Shown piece by piece: positions 24,736 through 33,035 of a DNA stretch of 64,000 nt. The notes beneath the pieces were generated by a model that saw nothing but the letters and a program-made list of their open reading frames with translations, had not been told where the DNA came from and did not search any database. The stretch is from positions 5,208,001 through 5,272,000 of the forward strand of contig NZ_CP150241.1 of the NCBI RefSeq assembly GCF_037975235.1, given 5' to 3'. Made by a program: the position numbers and the translations under genes. The number at the start of each line of letters is the position of its first letter. Position 1 is the first letter of the stretch. The DNA comes from Paenibacillus sp. FSL R5-0341. GTDB lineage: Bacteria > Bacillota > Bacilli > Paenibacillales > Paenibacillaceae.

Positions 24736-25530
24736 CTATGCTTTTTGATACAACGCAATATCGAACACATCATCCGGACGCAGGATCTGGTTCACCAGCT
24801 TCCACTTGCTGCTATCCGTCTCTTCCATCGGATAATTGAACAAGGACTTCAACTGGTCACCGTATCTCATAGCTACAACCACCTGCGCATTCGTCAGGGC
24901 ATGCAGTTGATCGAGCAACTCATATTTAGGGGCCACGGTAGAGCTGAAAATGATATGTGTTGCTTCCTTGGTATACTCCAGATTCTCCAGCAATGTTGAC
25001 TGCAAACGAATCTTCAAGCCCGCGCCCAGCTTCTCCACCACCTTCTGCCCGAGTCTAATAGATTCTTCATCAATATCGATCCCTACGACCTCTGCACCTG
25101 TTCGCTTGGCGATGAGTAATGGTGTCATGGGGAAGGAACCGGAGCCTACCAACAACACCTTAGAATCAGAGGTGACATGGAAGCTGCCGAATTCTTTATC
25201 GATGCACTCTTCTATATTCTTGAAATAATGGGCAATCTGTTCATCCCCGTTCTCTAACTTCAATGCACGATATTTCTCCATGATCGCCACACACTGGGCG
25301 GATTTATTTCTTAACTGCCATATAAGCGAATCCAGTTCTTCCAGCTCCGAATGCTCCAACTGTTCCCAGGTTGCCTTATTCTCCTGATCGGTCACAAAGC
25401 GGGAGTAGTCATTGATCATAGCCTCCAGCTCCGAGCTATGCTGAATCGTATGATCATACTTGCTCGCGAGCTTATCGAATTTCTCTGCAAATTCACTCAA
25501 ACATGTCTGAAAATGGACCAATGTGATCAT
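24736..25530 (-). CDS. cntL: Nicotianamine-synthase-like enzyme CntL
   Basis: A 264-residue nicotianamine-synthase-like aminobutyryl transferase. The N-terminal half is helical; the SAM site is seen at VLLVGSGSFPMTPLLIAKRTGAEVVG (about 125-148), followed by HIIFSSTVAPKYELLDQL. CntL transfers an aminobutyrate unit from S-adenosylmethionine onto histidine. It lies between the histidine racemase and the dehydrogenase, the canonical cntKLM order. Confidence 0.92.
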   Translation of the reverse strand: MITLVHFQTCLSEFAEKFDKLASKYDHTIQHSSELEAMINDYSRFVTDQENKATWEQLEHSELEELDSLIWQLRNKSAQCVAIMEKYRALKLENGDEQIAHYFKNIEECIDKEFGSFHVTSDSKVLLVGSGSFPMTPLLIAKRTGAEVVGIDIDEESIRLGQKVVEKLGAGLKIRLQSTLLENLEYTKEATHIIFSSTVAPKYELLDQLHALTNAQVVVAMRYGDQLKSLFNYPMEETDSSKWKLVNQILRPDDVFDIALYQKA

Positions 25531-25573
25531 TTCTTTTCCCCCTATACGTTGTCTCGATCATGTATCAAGTACC

Positions 25574-26434
25574 TCATGCGTTTACTACGCTCCATTCTGC
25601 TGGAGTATCTATGAAGGCTTTTCCCTGTGCCACAATTCCAACAGATCCCTCAATCGTAATCCTCCCAAGTTCTGCGCCATTCCACTGGGCCGCCACTTTG
25701 ATCGCACCACCAGGCTGCTTGATGTACTGCGTAATCTGCCTCTGCTGGCTCCATGCGAGATACGCTCCCACGGAGGCTGTACCCGAACCACACCCTCTCT
25801 CCCAAATCAGACTATCCAGCTCCGGAACATAGATGAGTGGGGCCATTTCTTCCGAGTGCGATTGATATAACAAGATACCGATCAGCTTATCTCCCAGGGT
25901 TAGTCCCAGTAACCTTGCAAGGGTCTGTGCCCTCTTTTTCATCGTATCGTCGAAGTCATCCACTTCAATCACGATATGGATGAACTCAGCGTACCGGATG
26001 ATTACCATATCCAGCTCGATGCCTTCGTACCGGATTGTTCGCTGCTCAATCTGCTTCGGAACCGGCATGGTTACCTGGCAGTCATATTCATTCTGCTGTT
26101 TCTTCACATGGCACATGATTAATTGATCGGTTCCGGAAACCTCCAGCACGATGTCCATCGATTCCTGTTGTGCCAGTCCTGCTTCAGATGCGTGGTGTGC
26201 TGCAAGTGCCATACAGGCATTGCCACAGAACTCTCCTCCGGCCATTTCCAGGCGGGCCACAGCTTCCGGTCTCCTCGTTGGTTCAATGAATCCCACTTGT
26301 TCAGCGTAAACGTTATCATACGACATTAGACGCGTTGCGATATGATTGTATTTCTCTGCTGCATGATCCGTTTTAACCAGAATCGTCATGTTTTGGGTGG
26401 GACTGAACTTGATAAAATCGATCTCCTGTTTCAT
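25574..26434 (-). CDS. cntK: DapF-like histidine racemase CntK
   Basis: A 286-residue DapF-fold cofactor-independent racemase. Both catalytic cysteines are present: GGEFCGNAC (Cys70) and RGCGSGTASVG (Cys215). In the staphylopine pathway CntK converts L- to D-histidine for CntL. Its presence points to a D-His opine (staphylopine or bacillopaline type) rather than pseudopaline, which lacks this step. It is the first gene of the operon, about 30 bp downstream of a Zur-type box. Confidence 0.92.
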   Translation of the reverse strand: MKQEIDFIKFSPTQNMTILVKTDHAAEKYNHIATRLMSYDNVYAEQVGFIEPTRRPEAVARLEMAGGEFCGNACMALAAHHASEAGLAQQESMDIVLEVSGTDQLIMCHVKKQQNEYDCQVTMPVPKQIEQRTIRYEGIELDMVIIRYAEFIHIVIEVDDFDDTMKKRAQTLARLLGLTLGDKLIGILLYQSHSEEMAPLIYVPELDSLIWERGCGSGTASVGAYLAWSQQRQITQYIKQPGGAIKVAAQWNGAELGRITIEGSVGIVAQGKAFIDTPAEWSVVNA

Positions 26435-26466
26435 CGCAGCAGCTACTCCTGTTCTTCATTTTTGCC

Positions 26467-26487
26467 TAATAGTAATTATTACGATTA
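26467..26487. promoter_or_regulatory. Zur box upstream of cntK
   Basis: This 21-bp element is identical to the one at 14993-15013 and contains the AGTAATTATTACGA core. It lies between the -10 hexamer and the cntK start, about 33 bp upstream of the ATG, predicting zinc repression of the whole cnt operon. Confidence 0.88.
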
Positions 26488-26500
26488 AAAGGTCGAGAAA

Positions 26501-26530
26501 AATATAGCACATCCTTTTAGGGACCGTCAA
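26501..26530 (-). promoter_or_regulatory. SigA-type promoter of the cnt operon
   Basis: On the minus strand TTGACG and TATATT are 18 bases apart, immediately upstream of the Zur box. This matches the promoter-operator layout at 15.0 kb. Confidence 0.7.
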
Positions 26531-26590
26531 CAAATATTTCCATTTAAAAAAATAAAATTTCATAAACCCTTTAGCTGTCCATCCTATAAG

Positions 26591-26627
26591 AAAACCCAAA
26601 CAGAGCTGACGCTTCTGCGCCAGCCCT
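26591..26627 (-). terminator. Probable terminator after M20 hydrolase gene
   Basis: AGAGCTGACGC and GCGCCAGCCCT form a stem with a four-base loop, followed on the minus strand by TGTTTGGGTTTTCTT. It separates the sulfur region from the cnt promoter. Confidence 0.6.
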
Positions 26628-26731
26628 AGCCATAACAACACCATCTGATAAGATTCAACAAATACGAAAAACGGTTGCCGCAGAACGGAACCGTTTCGAT
26701 CTGGATGTAATCCAGGGATTAACTGCGACCC

Positions 26732-27952
26732 TCACTCCTGATGTGATTGCACATTTTGCAGTGCCTGTTCAGCTAGTGCAGCCAGAAGATGTGCTCCCAG
26801 CGGCAGTGCCCGTTCATCCACATCAAAGCCAGGGTGATGCCACTCATTCGGGCCAGAGGTGCCCAAGAAGAGGAACAGGCCGGGAACTTCTTTTTGATAA
26901 AAAGAGAAGTCCTCTCCTGCCGGAGAAGGCAGAGGTCTGATGCTATTCAGTCCAATCTGACTTGCAACTTGCTCCGCCGCAGATGCCAGAGCTTCATCAT
27001 TGACCACGGCAGGTGGTCCCTGAATCCAGCGAACCGTAGCACGTGTGCCATAGGCCGCCGCCACACCGGCTACCACCTGATTGAAACGCTCGCGAATTCG
27101 TGCGCGCACTTTCTCATCAAAGGTCCGTACTGTGCCATCGAGTATCGCTTCATCGGGAATAACGTTCCAGGCTGTGCCGCTATGTAGCTTGGTGACGCTG
27201 ATTACAGCACTCTCCTGTGCTCCCACATTGCGACTCACAATGGCCTGTAATGCCGTAACAATATGTGCGGCAACCACGATTGGATCAATGCCTGCTTCCG
27301 GCACGGCTGCATGGGTGCCTACACCTTCCACTTTGACAACGAAACCGTCTGCTGCTGCCATCAACGCACCTTCCCGAATGCCCACCGTACCCACCTGGAG
27401 ATCAGGTTTGTTATGCAACCCAAATACGGCCCTAACATCGGATAATGCGCCGCTCTGGATCACTTGCCGAGCACCCGTTGCTTTTTCCTCCGATGGCTGG
27501 AATATCAAGCGTACTTTCCCAGGAAGCGTGGACTCACGCTGCTTTAACAATCGTGCAGCACCAATCAGAATCGCCGTGTGTGCGTCATGTCCGCAAGCGT
27601 GCATCTTTCCATCTACCTGGGAGGCAAAATCCAGTTTCGTCTCTTCCTGAATGGGCAGCGCATCAATGTCCGCTCTTAGGGCAACCACAGGTCCGTCCCC
27701 TTGACCTACTTCAGCGACGAGCCCTGTCCGCAGCACATATTCGTCTGCAATACGGACGCCTTCCTCTTCCAGCCAGCTGCGAATAGAAGCTGTCGTCTCC
27801 CTTTCCTCACCGGACAATTCCGGGTTACGATGCAGGTGTCGCCGAATGGTGATTAAACGTTCTGCGAATTCTTCCGCCCGTTCACCATGAAGCTCATGCT
27901 CGGGGCCCTGTACTTGTTGCTCAGCCTGCTGCTGTTCCAGATCACTTTTCAT
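26732..27952 (-). CDS. M20 family N-acyl-amino-acid amidohydrolase (HipO/SndB-like)
   Basis: A zinc/manganese-dependent M20 amidohydrolase of about 405 residues. Metal ligands are visible in HACGHDAHTA and FQPSEEKATGARQVI. The dimerisation domain contains GTHAAVPEAGIDPIVVA, and the ending PAGEDFSFYQKEVPG is typical of the hippurate hydrolase/IAA-amino acid hydrolase group. In B. subtilis the counterpart in the ytmI operon removes N-acetyl groups from S-modified cysteines. It follows an LLM monooxygenase gene by about 40 bp. The start at 27952 follows GGGAGG. Confidence 0.88.
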   Translation of the reverse strand: MKSDLEQQQAEQQVQGPEHELHGERAEEFAERLITIRRHLHRNPELSGEERETTASIRSWLEEEGVRIADEYVLRTGLVAEVGQGDGPVVALRADIDALPIQEETKLDFASQVDGKMHACGHDAHTAILIGAARLLKQRESTLPGKVRLIFQPSEEKATGARQVIQSGALSDVRAVFGLHNKPDLQVGTVGIREGALMAAADGFVVKVEGVGTHAAVPEAGIDPIVVAAHIVTALQAIVSRNVGAQESAVISVTKLHSGTAWNVIPDEAILDGTVRTFDEKVRARIRERFNQVVAGVAAAYGTRATVRWIQGPPAVVNDEALASAAEQVASQIGLNSIRPLPSPAGEDFSFYQKEVPGLFLFLGTSGPNEWHHPGFDVDERALPLGAHLLAALAEQALQNVQSHQE

Positions 27953-27991
27953 CACATGGCCTCCCATTCGTATATATTCATTGCCCTACTT

Positions 27992-29053
27992 CTATCCGAT
28001 TGCTGCTTCCTGTTCCTTAGATTCCAGTGCAAATTCACTAAGCCCCTGCTCTGACAAAATTTCACGCAACAATTCAAAGGAACGAATTCGCTTGGCAAAG
28101 TCCCGTGTAGCTGTAGTCACAATGAACTCTTCCACAGCAAAATCCTGCTGGAACTTCAGCAGTGCCTGACCTACCGTTGCTTTCGTGCCCCGGGTCACAC
28201 TTGGCTCCAGAATCTCGATCCGATAGGTTTCGTTTGATTGACGACCGAATTCTTCCGCCTGTTCCACAGAACCGACAGTGAGTACTTTCCCACTCTCCAG
28301 ATGGATCTTCACCAGCATATGCTCGCTCGCAAGTCCTTCCGCTTCCTCCTCACTCTCGGCCACAATTAACGATATGGCTAGTGCAGCGTAGGGCTCCCGT
28401 CCCTGGGAACGATCAAATTGTTCACGATATACATGGATCGCTTGAAGCGCTACCTCTATATTACTGTTAATGAACAGTGAAAAGACATAGGGAAGTCCCA
28501 GTTCCGCAGCCATGCCTGCACTATCAACACTGGCTCCAAGTACGTACAGCTCTGCTGGAATGTCGGACACAGGCGAAGCAGTGAGCCCCGCAAGTGCATG
28601 AGATGGATCTTCATGTGGTTCATTATGAATGTATCGCTTCACCTGAACAATTTTCTCTTTCAGGGATGCAGCTCCCTGAATACCTTCCTGCAATGCCTGT
28701 GTCGAACGAGGTAATCCCCCCGGCGCACGACCGATTCCCAAGTCAACTCTTCCTGGGCCGAGCGCTGCGAGTATATTGAAATTTTCGGCGACTTTATACG
28801 GGCTGTAATGCTGGAGCATCACCCCGCCAGAGCCCAGGCGAATCCGCTTCGTATGCGCAAGCAAGTGGGAGATGAGTACCTCTGGGGAGGAACCTGCAAC
28901 ATGCCCTGAATCATGGTGCTCCGATACCCAGAACCGATGGAATCCAAGCTGATCTGCCTGCTGTGCCAGCTCAATCGTGTGCCGAAAAGCATCCACCGCC
29001 GTTTCCCCTTCATAGATGGGGGTCTGATCCAAAATGCCAACACGAATACTCAT
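27992..29053 (-). CDS. LLM class flavin-dependent oxidoreductase (YtmO/CmoO-like)
   Basis: A bacterial-luciferase-like monooxygenase of about 353 residues, starting MSIRVGILDQTPI with the family signature RFWVSEHH and LGSGGVMLQHYSPYKVAENF, DLGIGRAPGG. Group members use FMNH2 supplied by a reductase. A SsuE-like FMN reductase lies two genes upstream. The content and order resemble YtmO (CmoO) of the B. subtilis cysteine-salvage operon. The start at 29053 has AAGGAGGAG upstream. Substrate is inferred from the neighbourhood to be an S-alkyl or S-conjugated compound. Confidence 0.88.
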   Translation of the reverse strand: MSIRVGILDQTPIYEGETAVDAFRHTIELAQQADQLGFHRFWVSEHHDSGHVAGSSPEVLISHLLAHTKRIRLGSGGVMLQHYSPYKVAENFNILAALGPGRVDLGIGRAPGGLPRSTQALQEGIQGAASLKEKIVQVKRYIHNEPHEDPSHALAGLTASPVSDIPAELYVLGASVDSAGMAAELGLPYVFSLFINSNIEVALQAIHVYREQFDRSQGREPYAALAISLIVAESEEEAEGLASEHMLVKIHLESGKVLTVGSVEQAEEFGRQSNETYRIEILEPSVTRGTKATVGQALLKFQQDFAVEEFIVTTATRDFAKRIRSFELLREILSEQGLSEFALESKEQEAAIG

Positions 29054-29098
29054 TTCCTTCTCCTCCTTGATTGTGCTGAACCTATGTTCTTGAATCAC

Positions 29099-29288
29099 TA
29101 TTAAGTTGAACTGGAGATGTTACACTTTATCACTCCGACTGCAGTGCCATCTTCCGATCACTCTTATCCCCAGATTTTCTTTACTCCCTTGGTTCAAGGG
29201 AAAAATCTGTTGATAAATGCGCACGCTTCGCTTCTTCAGATTGGTTCTGCACTCTCCGTTATGGTGTAAAAGTCAGATTCAACGTTAG
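29099..29288. repeat. Palindromic intergenic element, copy A4
   Basis: Left end ATTAAGTTGAACTGGAGATG and right end CAGATTCAACGTTAGA bracket the family core (CACTCCGACTGCAGTGCCAT, CTTATCCCCAGATTTTC, CGCTTCTTCAGATTGG, GGTGTAAA). It lacks the AGCTTTC hairpin, like A3, so the two form a shorter subfamily. It lies between the LLM gene and the upstream LysR gene. Confidence 0.78.
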
Positions 29289-29293
29289 ACGCT

Positions 29294-30166
29294 CTATAAC
29301 TGCCGCAGCAGTTCCCCGAAGGGCTCTGCCAATGGCGAATATTCTTCCTTTAACGTGACGACGCTGATCTGCAACGATACACCTGCAACCTCATGTACCT
29401 GAATGGGGAACAACTCCTGATTTTGCACTTCCTTCTTCACCGTGAGTCCAGGGAGAAAGGCAATGCCTGCCCCTTGCATAACCAGTTTCTTCGCCGTCTC
29501 CGAATTATCGACATGATATGTAATATTCGGCGGATGTTCCAGCGAGTCGAAAGCCCGGTGAATGCGAAGCCAGTCCAGTGAACCACATTCGAAAAAGACC
29601 AGTTGCTCATTCCGGATCGCTTCCATGCTGACATGCCCGCTTTCAATGAATGGATGTCCTTTGTACACATAGAGCTGGATCGGATCTTCATAAAAAGCAA
29701 CCGTACGGATCGCAGGATGCATGACCTTGCGTACAAAGGCAAGATCAATCTCCTGACCAAGCAGTTTGGCAATCAGCTGATCCGTCGTTGCTGTCGTCAA
29801 TTTGATGTTAATTTCGGGGTAAGCATCCTTAATCTTGGGTAGAAAATCGGGAATGACATAATTGGATACCGATACTGTACTACCGAGCCGAAGAGCATCC
29901 GGTGTGGATCGCCGTTGCTGAATCTTCTGCTTGCCCTTCTGAATCACTTGCAGCACTTGCTGCGCATATGGCAGGAATTTCCGACCTTCCTCTGTCAGCA
30001 CAATTTGCTTGCCAAGCCGATCAAACAACTTGCAGCCCAGCTCCCTTTCCAGTGACTGAATGCGAGCTGTGACCGAAGGTTGGGACAAGAAGAGTACTTC
30101 GGCAGCTTTATTGAAGCTTCCATAATGGTTGATATATACAAATGCTTCAATGTTCTCGATATTCAT
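29294..30166 (-). CDS. LysR-type regulator of sulfur metabolism
   Basis: A 290-residue LysR regulator: an N-terminal winged HTH (IEAFVYINHYGSFNKAAEVLF, SQPSVTARIQSLERELG) and a substrate-binding domain (LRLGSTVSVSNYVIPDFLP). The start at 30166 is chosen for GGAGG five bases upstream. The B. subtilis equivalents YtmI and CysL activate sulfur-salvage or sulfite genes. A shared motif in front of the LLM gene at 34.9-36.2 kb and the glutaredoxin gene at 36.5 kb is a plausible target. The inducer is unknown. Confidence 0.87.
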   Translation of the reverse strand: MNIENIEAFVYINHYGSFNKAAEVLFLSQPSVTARIQSLERELGCKLFDRLGKQIVLTEEGRKFLPYAQQVLQVIQKGKQKIQQRRSTPDALRLGSTVSVSNYVIPDFLPKIKDAYPEINIKLTTATTDQLIAKLLGQEIDLAFVRKVMHPAIRTVAFYEDPIQLYVYKGHPFIESGHVSMEAIRNEQLVFFECGSLDWLRIHRAFDSLEHPPNITYHVDNSETAKKLVMQGAGIAFLPGLTVKKEVQNQELFPIQVHEVAGVSLQISVVTLKEEYSPLAEPFGELLRQL

Positions 30167-30235
30167 GAGCGCCTCCGTATCCACGTCCGCAGACGTTTGA
30201 CTTTATATCTATTTAACCGATAAATTTACTCGGTT

Positions 30236-30784
30236 TTATGATATCTTAATCCCATCCTTTTCCAGTGTCAATATCAATTCGTCCAAGGAACGATCCAGGC
30301 GTGAAGTAATGTCCACCGAGAGTATGAACTTTCCATCATCCAGTCGTTCAATCCCCTGATCCACAGCGTACACCCCACCCAGAATATGTCTTCCACCAAG
30401 GGCTGCCAGAACAGGCTTCAATGCATAATCAATAGCGAGTAGATGAGCAATGGAGCCACCAATGACGAGCGGGATTGTCAACTTACCCCGTAGCCCCTCT
30501 TGCGGAATCAGATCCAGGAACAGCTTGAGCACGCCGGAGTACGATGCCTTGTATACCGGTGTAGCTACAATAACGGCATCCGCCGCTTCAACAACAGCCA
30601 GAGCATCACGAATAAATGAGCTGTCGAATCGGGCTTGCACCAGATCCTCAGCGGGCAGATCCACAACGTGAATAACTTCAACGGTGATGCCTGCCTCCGT
30701 TAATTTTTGGCTGCTGTAATCCGTCAGACCTGTCAAACGCGAACGTTTGGATGGTGATCCGGCAATAATGACAACATGTGACAT
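30236..30784 (-). CDS. NADPH-dependent FMN reductase (SsuE-like)
   Basis: A 182-residue flavodoxin-like reductase: HVVIIAGSPSKRSRLTGL at the N-terminus and DAVIVATPVYKASYSGVLKLFLDLI, the classical FMN-reductase signature. SsuE-type enzymes provide reduced FMN to LLM monooxygenases that split C-S bonds. Two such monooxygenases flank it within 6 kb. TTCTCC-complement AGGAGGAG lies upstream of the start. Confidence 0.9.
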   Translation of the reverse strand: MSHVVIIAGSPSKRSRLTGLTDYSSQKLTEAGITVEVIHVVDLPAEDLVQARFDSSFIRDALAVVEAADAVIVATPVYKASYSGVLKLFLDLIPQEGLRGKLTIPLVIGGSIAHLLAIDYALKPVLAALGGRHILGGVYAVDQGIERLDDGKFILSVDITSRLDRSLDELILTLEKDGIKIS

Positions 30785-30905
30785 AAATTTCTCCTCCTCA
30801 AGCGTAAACGGCTGTCGCCGTCCTCTGGTGGCACAGCTACCGTTTCGCAGTGAAATATAAATGGATAGGGTGAAACTTATAAATTCTTATCTTTTGAAAT
30901 AGCGG

Positions 30906-31820
30906 TCAGGCCGCTCCTTTTACTTTGGGGTCCAACCGATCGCGAATATCGTCTCCAATCAGATTAACCGCCAATACAAACAACGTGATCGCCAGCCCCG
31001 GGAACGTACAGATCCACCAGGCAACCGTCAGATAACCTCTACCTTGCGAGAGTAAGGCGCCCCAATCGGGAATTTCCTTCAACACCCCAAGTCCCAGAAA
31101 GCTGAGTCCGGAGCCCGTCAGGATCGATGTTCCTACGCCAAGCGTAGCCATGACCAGCAAGGGTGACAACGAATGTGGCAGTACATGTTTCCAGAAAATA
31201 CGGGTATTGGAACCGCCCAGTGAACGTGTCGCTGTAATGAAAGGCAGACCTTTAACAGATATGACCTGCCCACGCATCACCCGTGCGTACCCCGGAATCG
31301 AGGAAACCGCAACAGCCAGTGCAATATTCATCAGTCCTGGCCCGAGAGCAGCTGCAACAGACAACGCCAGGAGCACGCCGGGTACAGCCATCAGTATATC
31401 AACGGCACGCATGGTGATGGTATCAACAACGCCCCCGGCATAACCGGAGATAATACCAAGCGCACTGCCAACAATGCCTCCCACAAGCACCGAAGCAAAT
31501 CCAATAAGTAATGAATCCCTGCTTCCATGCACAACTACACTGAAGATATCCCTGCCAAAATAGTCCGTCCCGAACAGGTGCGCAGCAGAGGGAGCCTGCA
31601 GAATGGCATCGGTCATCATCTGAGTTGGATCATAAGGAGCAATCCAGCCCGGCACAATTGCGCATGCCACGGTAAACACGACTACCAGCAATGCTGCATA
31701 AAAGAATAATCGGGATACCGCGAGTGAAACGCGATAGCGCCAAGTGCGGCGATTCCACAGACGTATACGTCCTACGCCCGCCCATGCTTTTTTGTCACCA
31801 GCCAAAGGTTTCATGCTCAT
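30906..31820 (-). CDS. Peptide-type ABC transporter permease (DppC-like)
   Basis: A permease of about 304 residues with six hydrophobic segments, including LFYAALLVVVFTVACAIV and a LFGTDYFGRDIFS segment typical of OppC/DppC proteins. The ATPase-contact loop is ATRSLGGSNTRIFWKHVLP. It is downstream of the DppB-like permease with about 60 bp between. The start at 31820 is preceded by GGAGGAG. No ATPase gene follows in the window. Context suggests uptake of sulfur-containing peptides or modified cysteines. Confidence 0.88.
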   Translation of the reverse strand: MSMKPLAGDKKAWAGVGRIRLWNRRTWRYRVSLAVSRLFFYAALLVVVFTVACAIVPGWIAPYDPTQMMTDAILQAPSAAHLFGTDYFGRDIFSVVVHGSRDSLLIGFASVLVGGIVGSALGIISGYAGGVVDTITMRAVDILMAVPGVLLALSVAAALGPGLMNIALAVAVSSIPGYARVMRGQVISVKGLPFITATRSLGGSNTRIFWKHVLPHSLSPLLVMATLGVGTSILTGSGLSFLGLGVLKEIPDWGALLSQGRGYLTVAWWICTFPGLAITLFVLAVNLIGDDIRDRLDPKVKGAA

Positions 31821-31880
31821 GAGCAACAACTCCTCCTTCCATACTCCGCGTCAGGACACTTCTGACGGTTCCAGTTGTCA

Positions 31881-32813
31881 TCATGTTCGGACTGCACGCC
31901 GAACCCGGGGATCAATGTACGAATACGAGATGTCCACCAACAAATTCAAGACCACATAGATAATGGATGTAAAGAAAACAACGCCTTGCACCACGGGCAG
32001 ATCCTTGGCCATTAGCGCATCGGCAATAATCCGGCCGATTCCTTGTCTGGAGAATACAGTCTCCACCACAACCGTTCCGGCAAGCAGATCACCGATCAGC
32101 ATGCCAATTACCGTTACGGCAGGGATCAGCGCATTACGCAGCGCATGGCCATACATGATGGCGCGCTCGGAAAGTCCTTTTGCCCGTAATGCTACGATAA
32201 ACGGTTCATTGATGACTTCCAGCATGCTGTTCCTCACCATCCGTACGATAAACCCTGCACCCACGAGACCCAGCGTAGCTGCCGGAAGAATCAGTGAGCT
32301 GAATCCATCGGAACCCATCGCCGGGAACCAGCCAAGCTGTACCGAGAATAACAGGATGAGCAGTATCCCCGTCCAGAAGGTTGGCATGGAGATGCCAAAC
32401 AGTCCAACGAGCCGGGCAACGAAATCAATCACGCCATTGCGATGAATTGCAGACAATACACCGAGTGTAATTCCAATCGTGATCGCAATGATTGAGCTGA
32501 GTGCGGTCAAAGCCAGTGTGGCTGGAAAATGCTCCAGTATTTTGGGCAGAACCGGATCCGAATTGATCATCGATTTACCGAAATCGCCACGCAGCATATC
32601 ACCGAAATAGTTCGCAAACTGGATGTAAAACGGCTGATCCAGCCCAAGTTGAACCCGCAGATTCTCGATCATCTCCGGGGTAGCCGAGGACGGGTCCAGC
32701 ATGAGCAGAACCGGATCACCCGGCAGAAGATACATGATGCAGTACACCAGCACCGAAGCTCCGAAAATAACCAGAAGCGATGTTGCGAGTCGTGACAGTA
32801 TCGTTTGAACCAT
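31881..32813 (-). CDS. Peptide-type ABC transporter permease (DppB-like)
   Basis: A 310-residue OppB/DppB-type permease with MVQTILSRLATSLLVIFGASVLVYCIMYLLPGDPV-like opening (first membrane segment) and the contact loop LRAKGLSERAIMYGHALRNAL. LGLDQPFYIQFANYF is family-typical. It precedes the DppC-like gene. A 165-bp inverted-repeat element lies between it and the binding-protein gene upstream. Confidence 0.88.
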   Translation of the reverse strand: MVQTILSRLATSLLVIFGASVLVYCIMYLLPGDPVLLMLDPSSATPEMIENLRVQLGLDQPFYIQFANYFGDMLRGDFGKSMINSDPVLPKILEHFPATLALTALSSIIAITIGITLGVLSAIHRNGVIDFVARLVGLFGISMPTFWTGILLILLFSVQLGWFPAMGSDGFSSLILPAATLGLVGAGFIVRMVRNSMLEVINEPFIVALRAKGLSERAIMYGHALRNALIPAVTVIGMLIGDLLAGTVVVETVFSRQGIGRIIADALMAKDLPVVQGVVFFTSIIYVVLNLLVDISYSYIDPRVRRAVRT

Positions 32814-32862
32814 ACCGGGATATCTCCTTCCTGAATCTGGATTGGTCGTTCCTATAGTGCGT

Positions 32863-33027
32863 GTTCAAAAAGACCAGTTTTCAGTACCGAGAAGATGGAA
32901 TGAAGCTAGAAATGGAGTAGCGGAGCGTAGGAAACTACGTGAGCAACGGACATTTCGGCTGAATTTCATATTCGATGCTGATCATGCCATTAGGCATGAC
33001 TCGTAATCAAAAGTAGACTTTTTGAAC
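32863..33027. repeat. Element B, 165-bp imperfect palindrome with GTTCAAAAAG ends
   Basis: It is bounded by GTTCAAAAAG and CTTTTTGAAC, with inward similarity between AGTTTTCAG and CAAAAGTAGA and between GAAATG and CATTTC. It is unrelated in sequence to the A-family. It interrupts the spacer between the binding-protein gene and the permease genes. Confidence 0.6.
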
Positions 33028-33035
33028 AACCTCTG

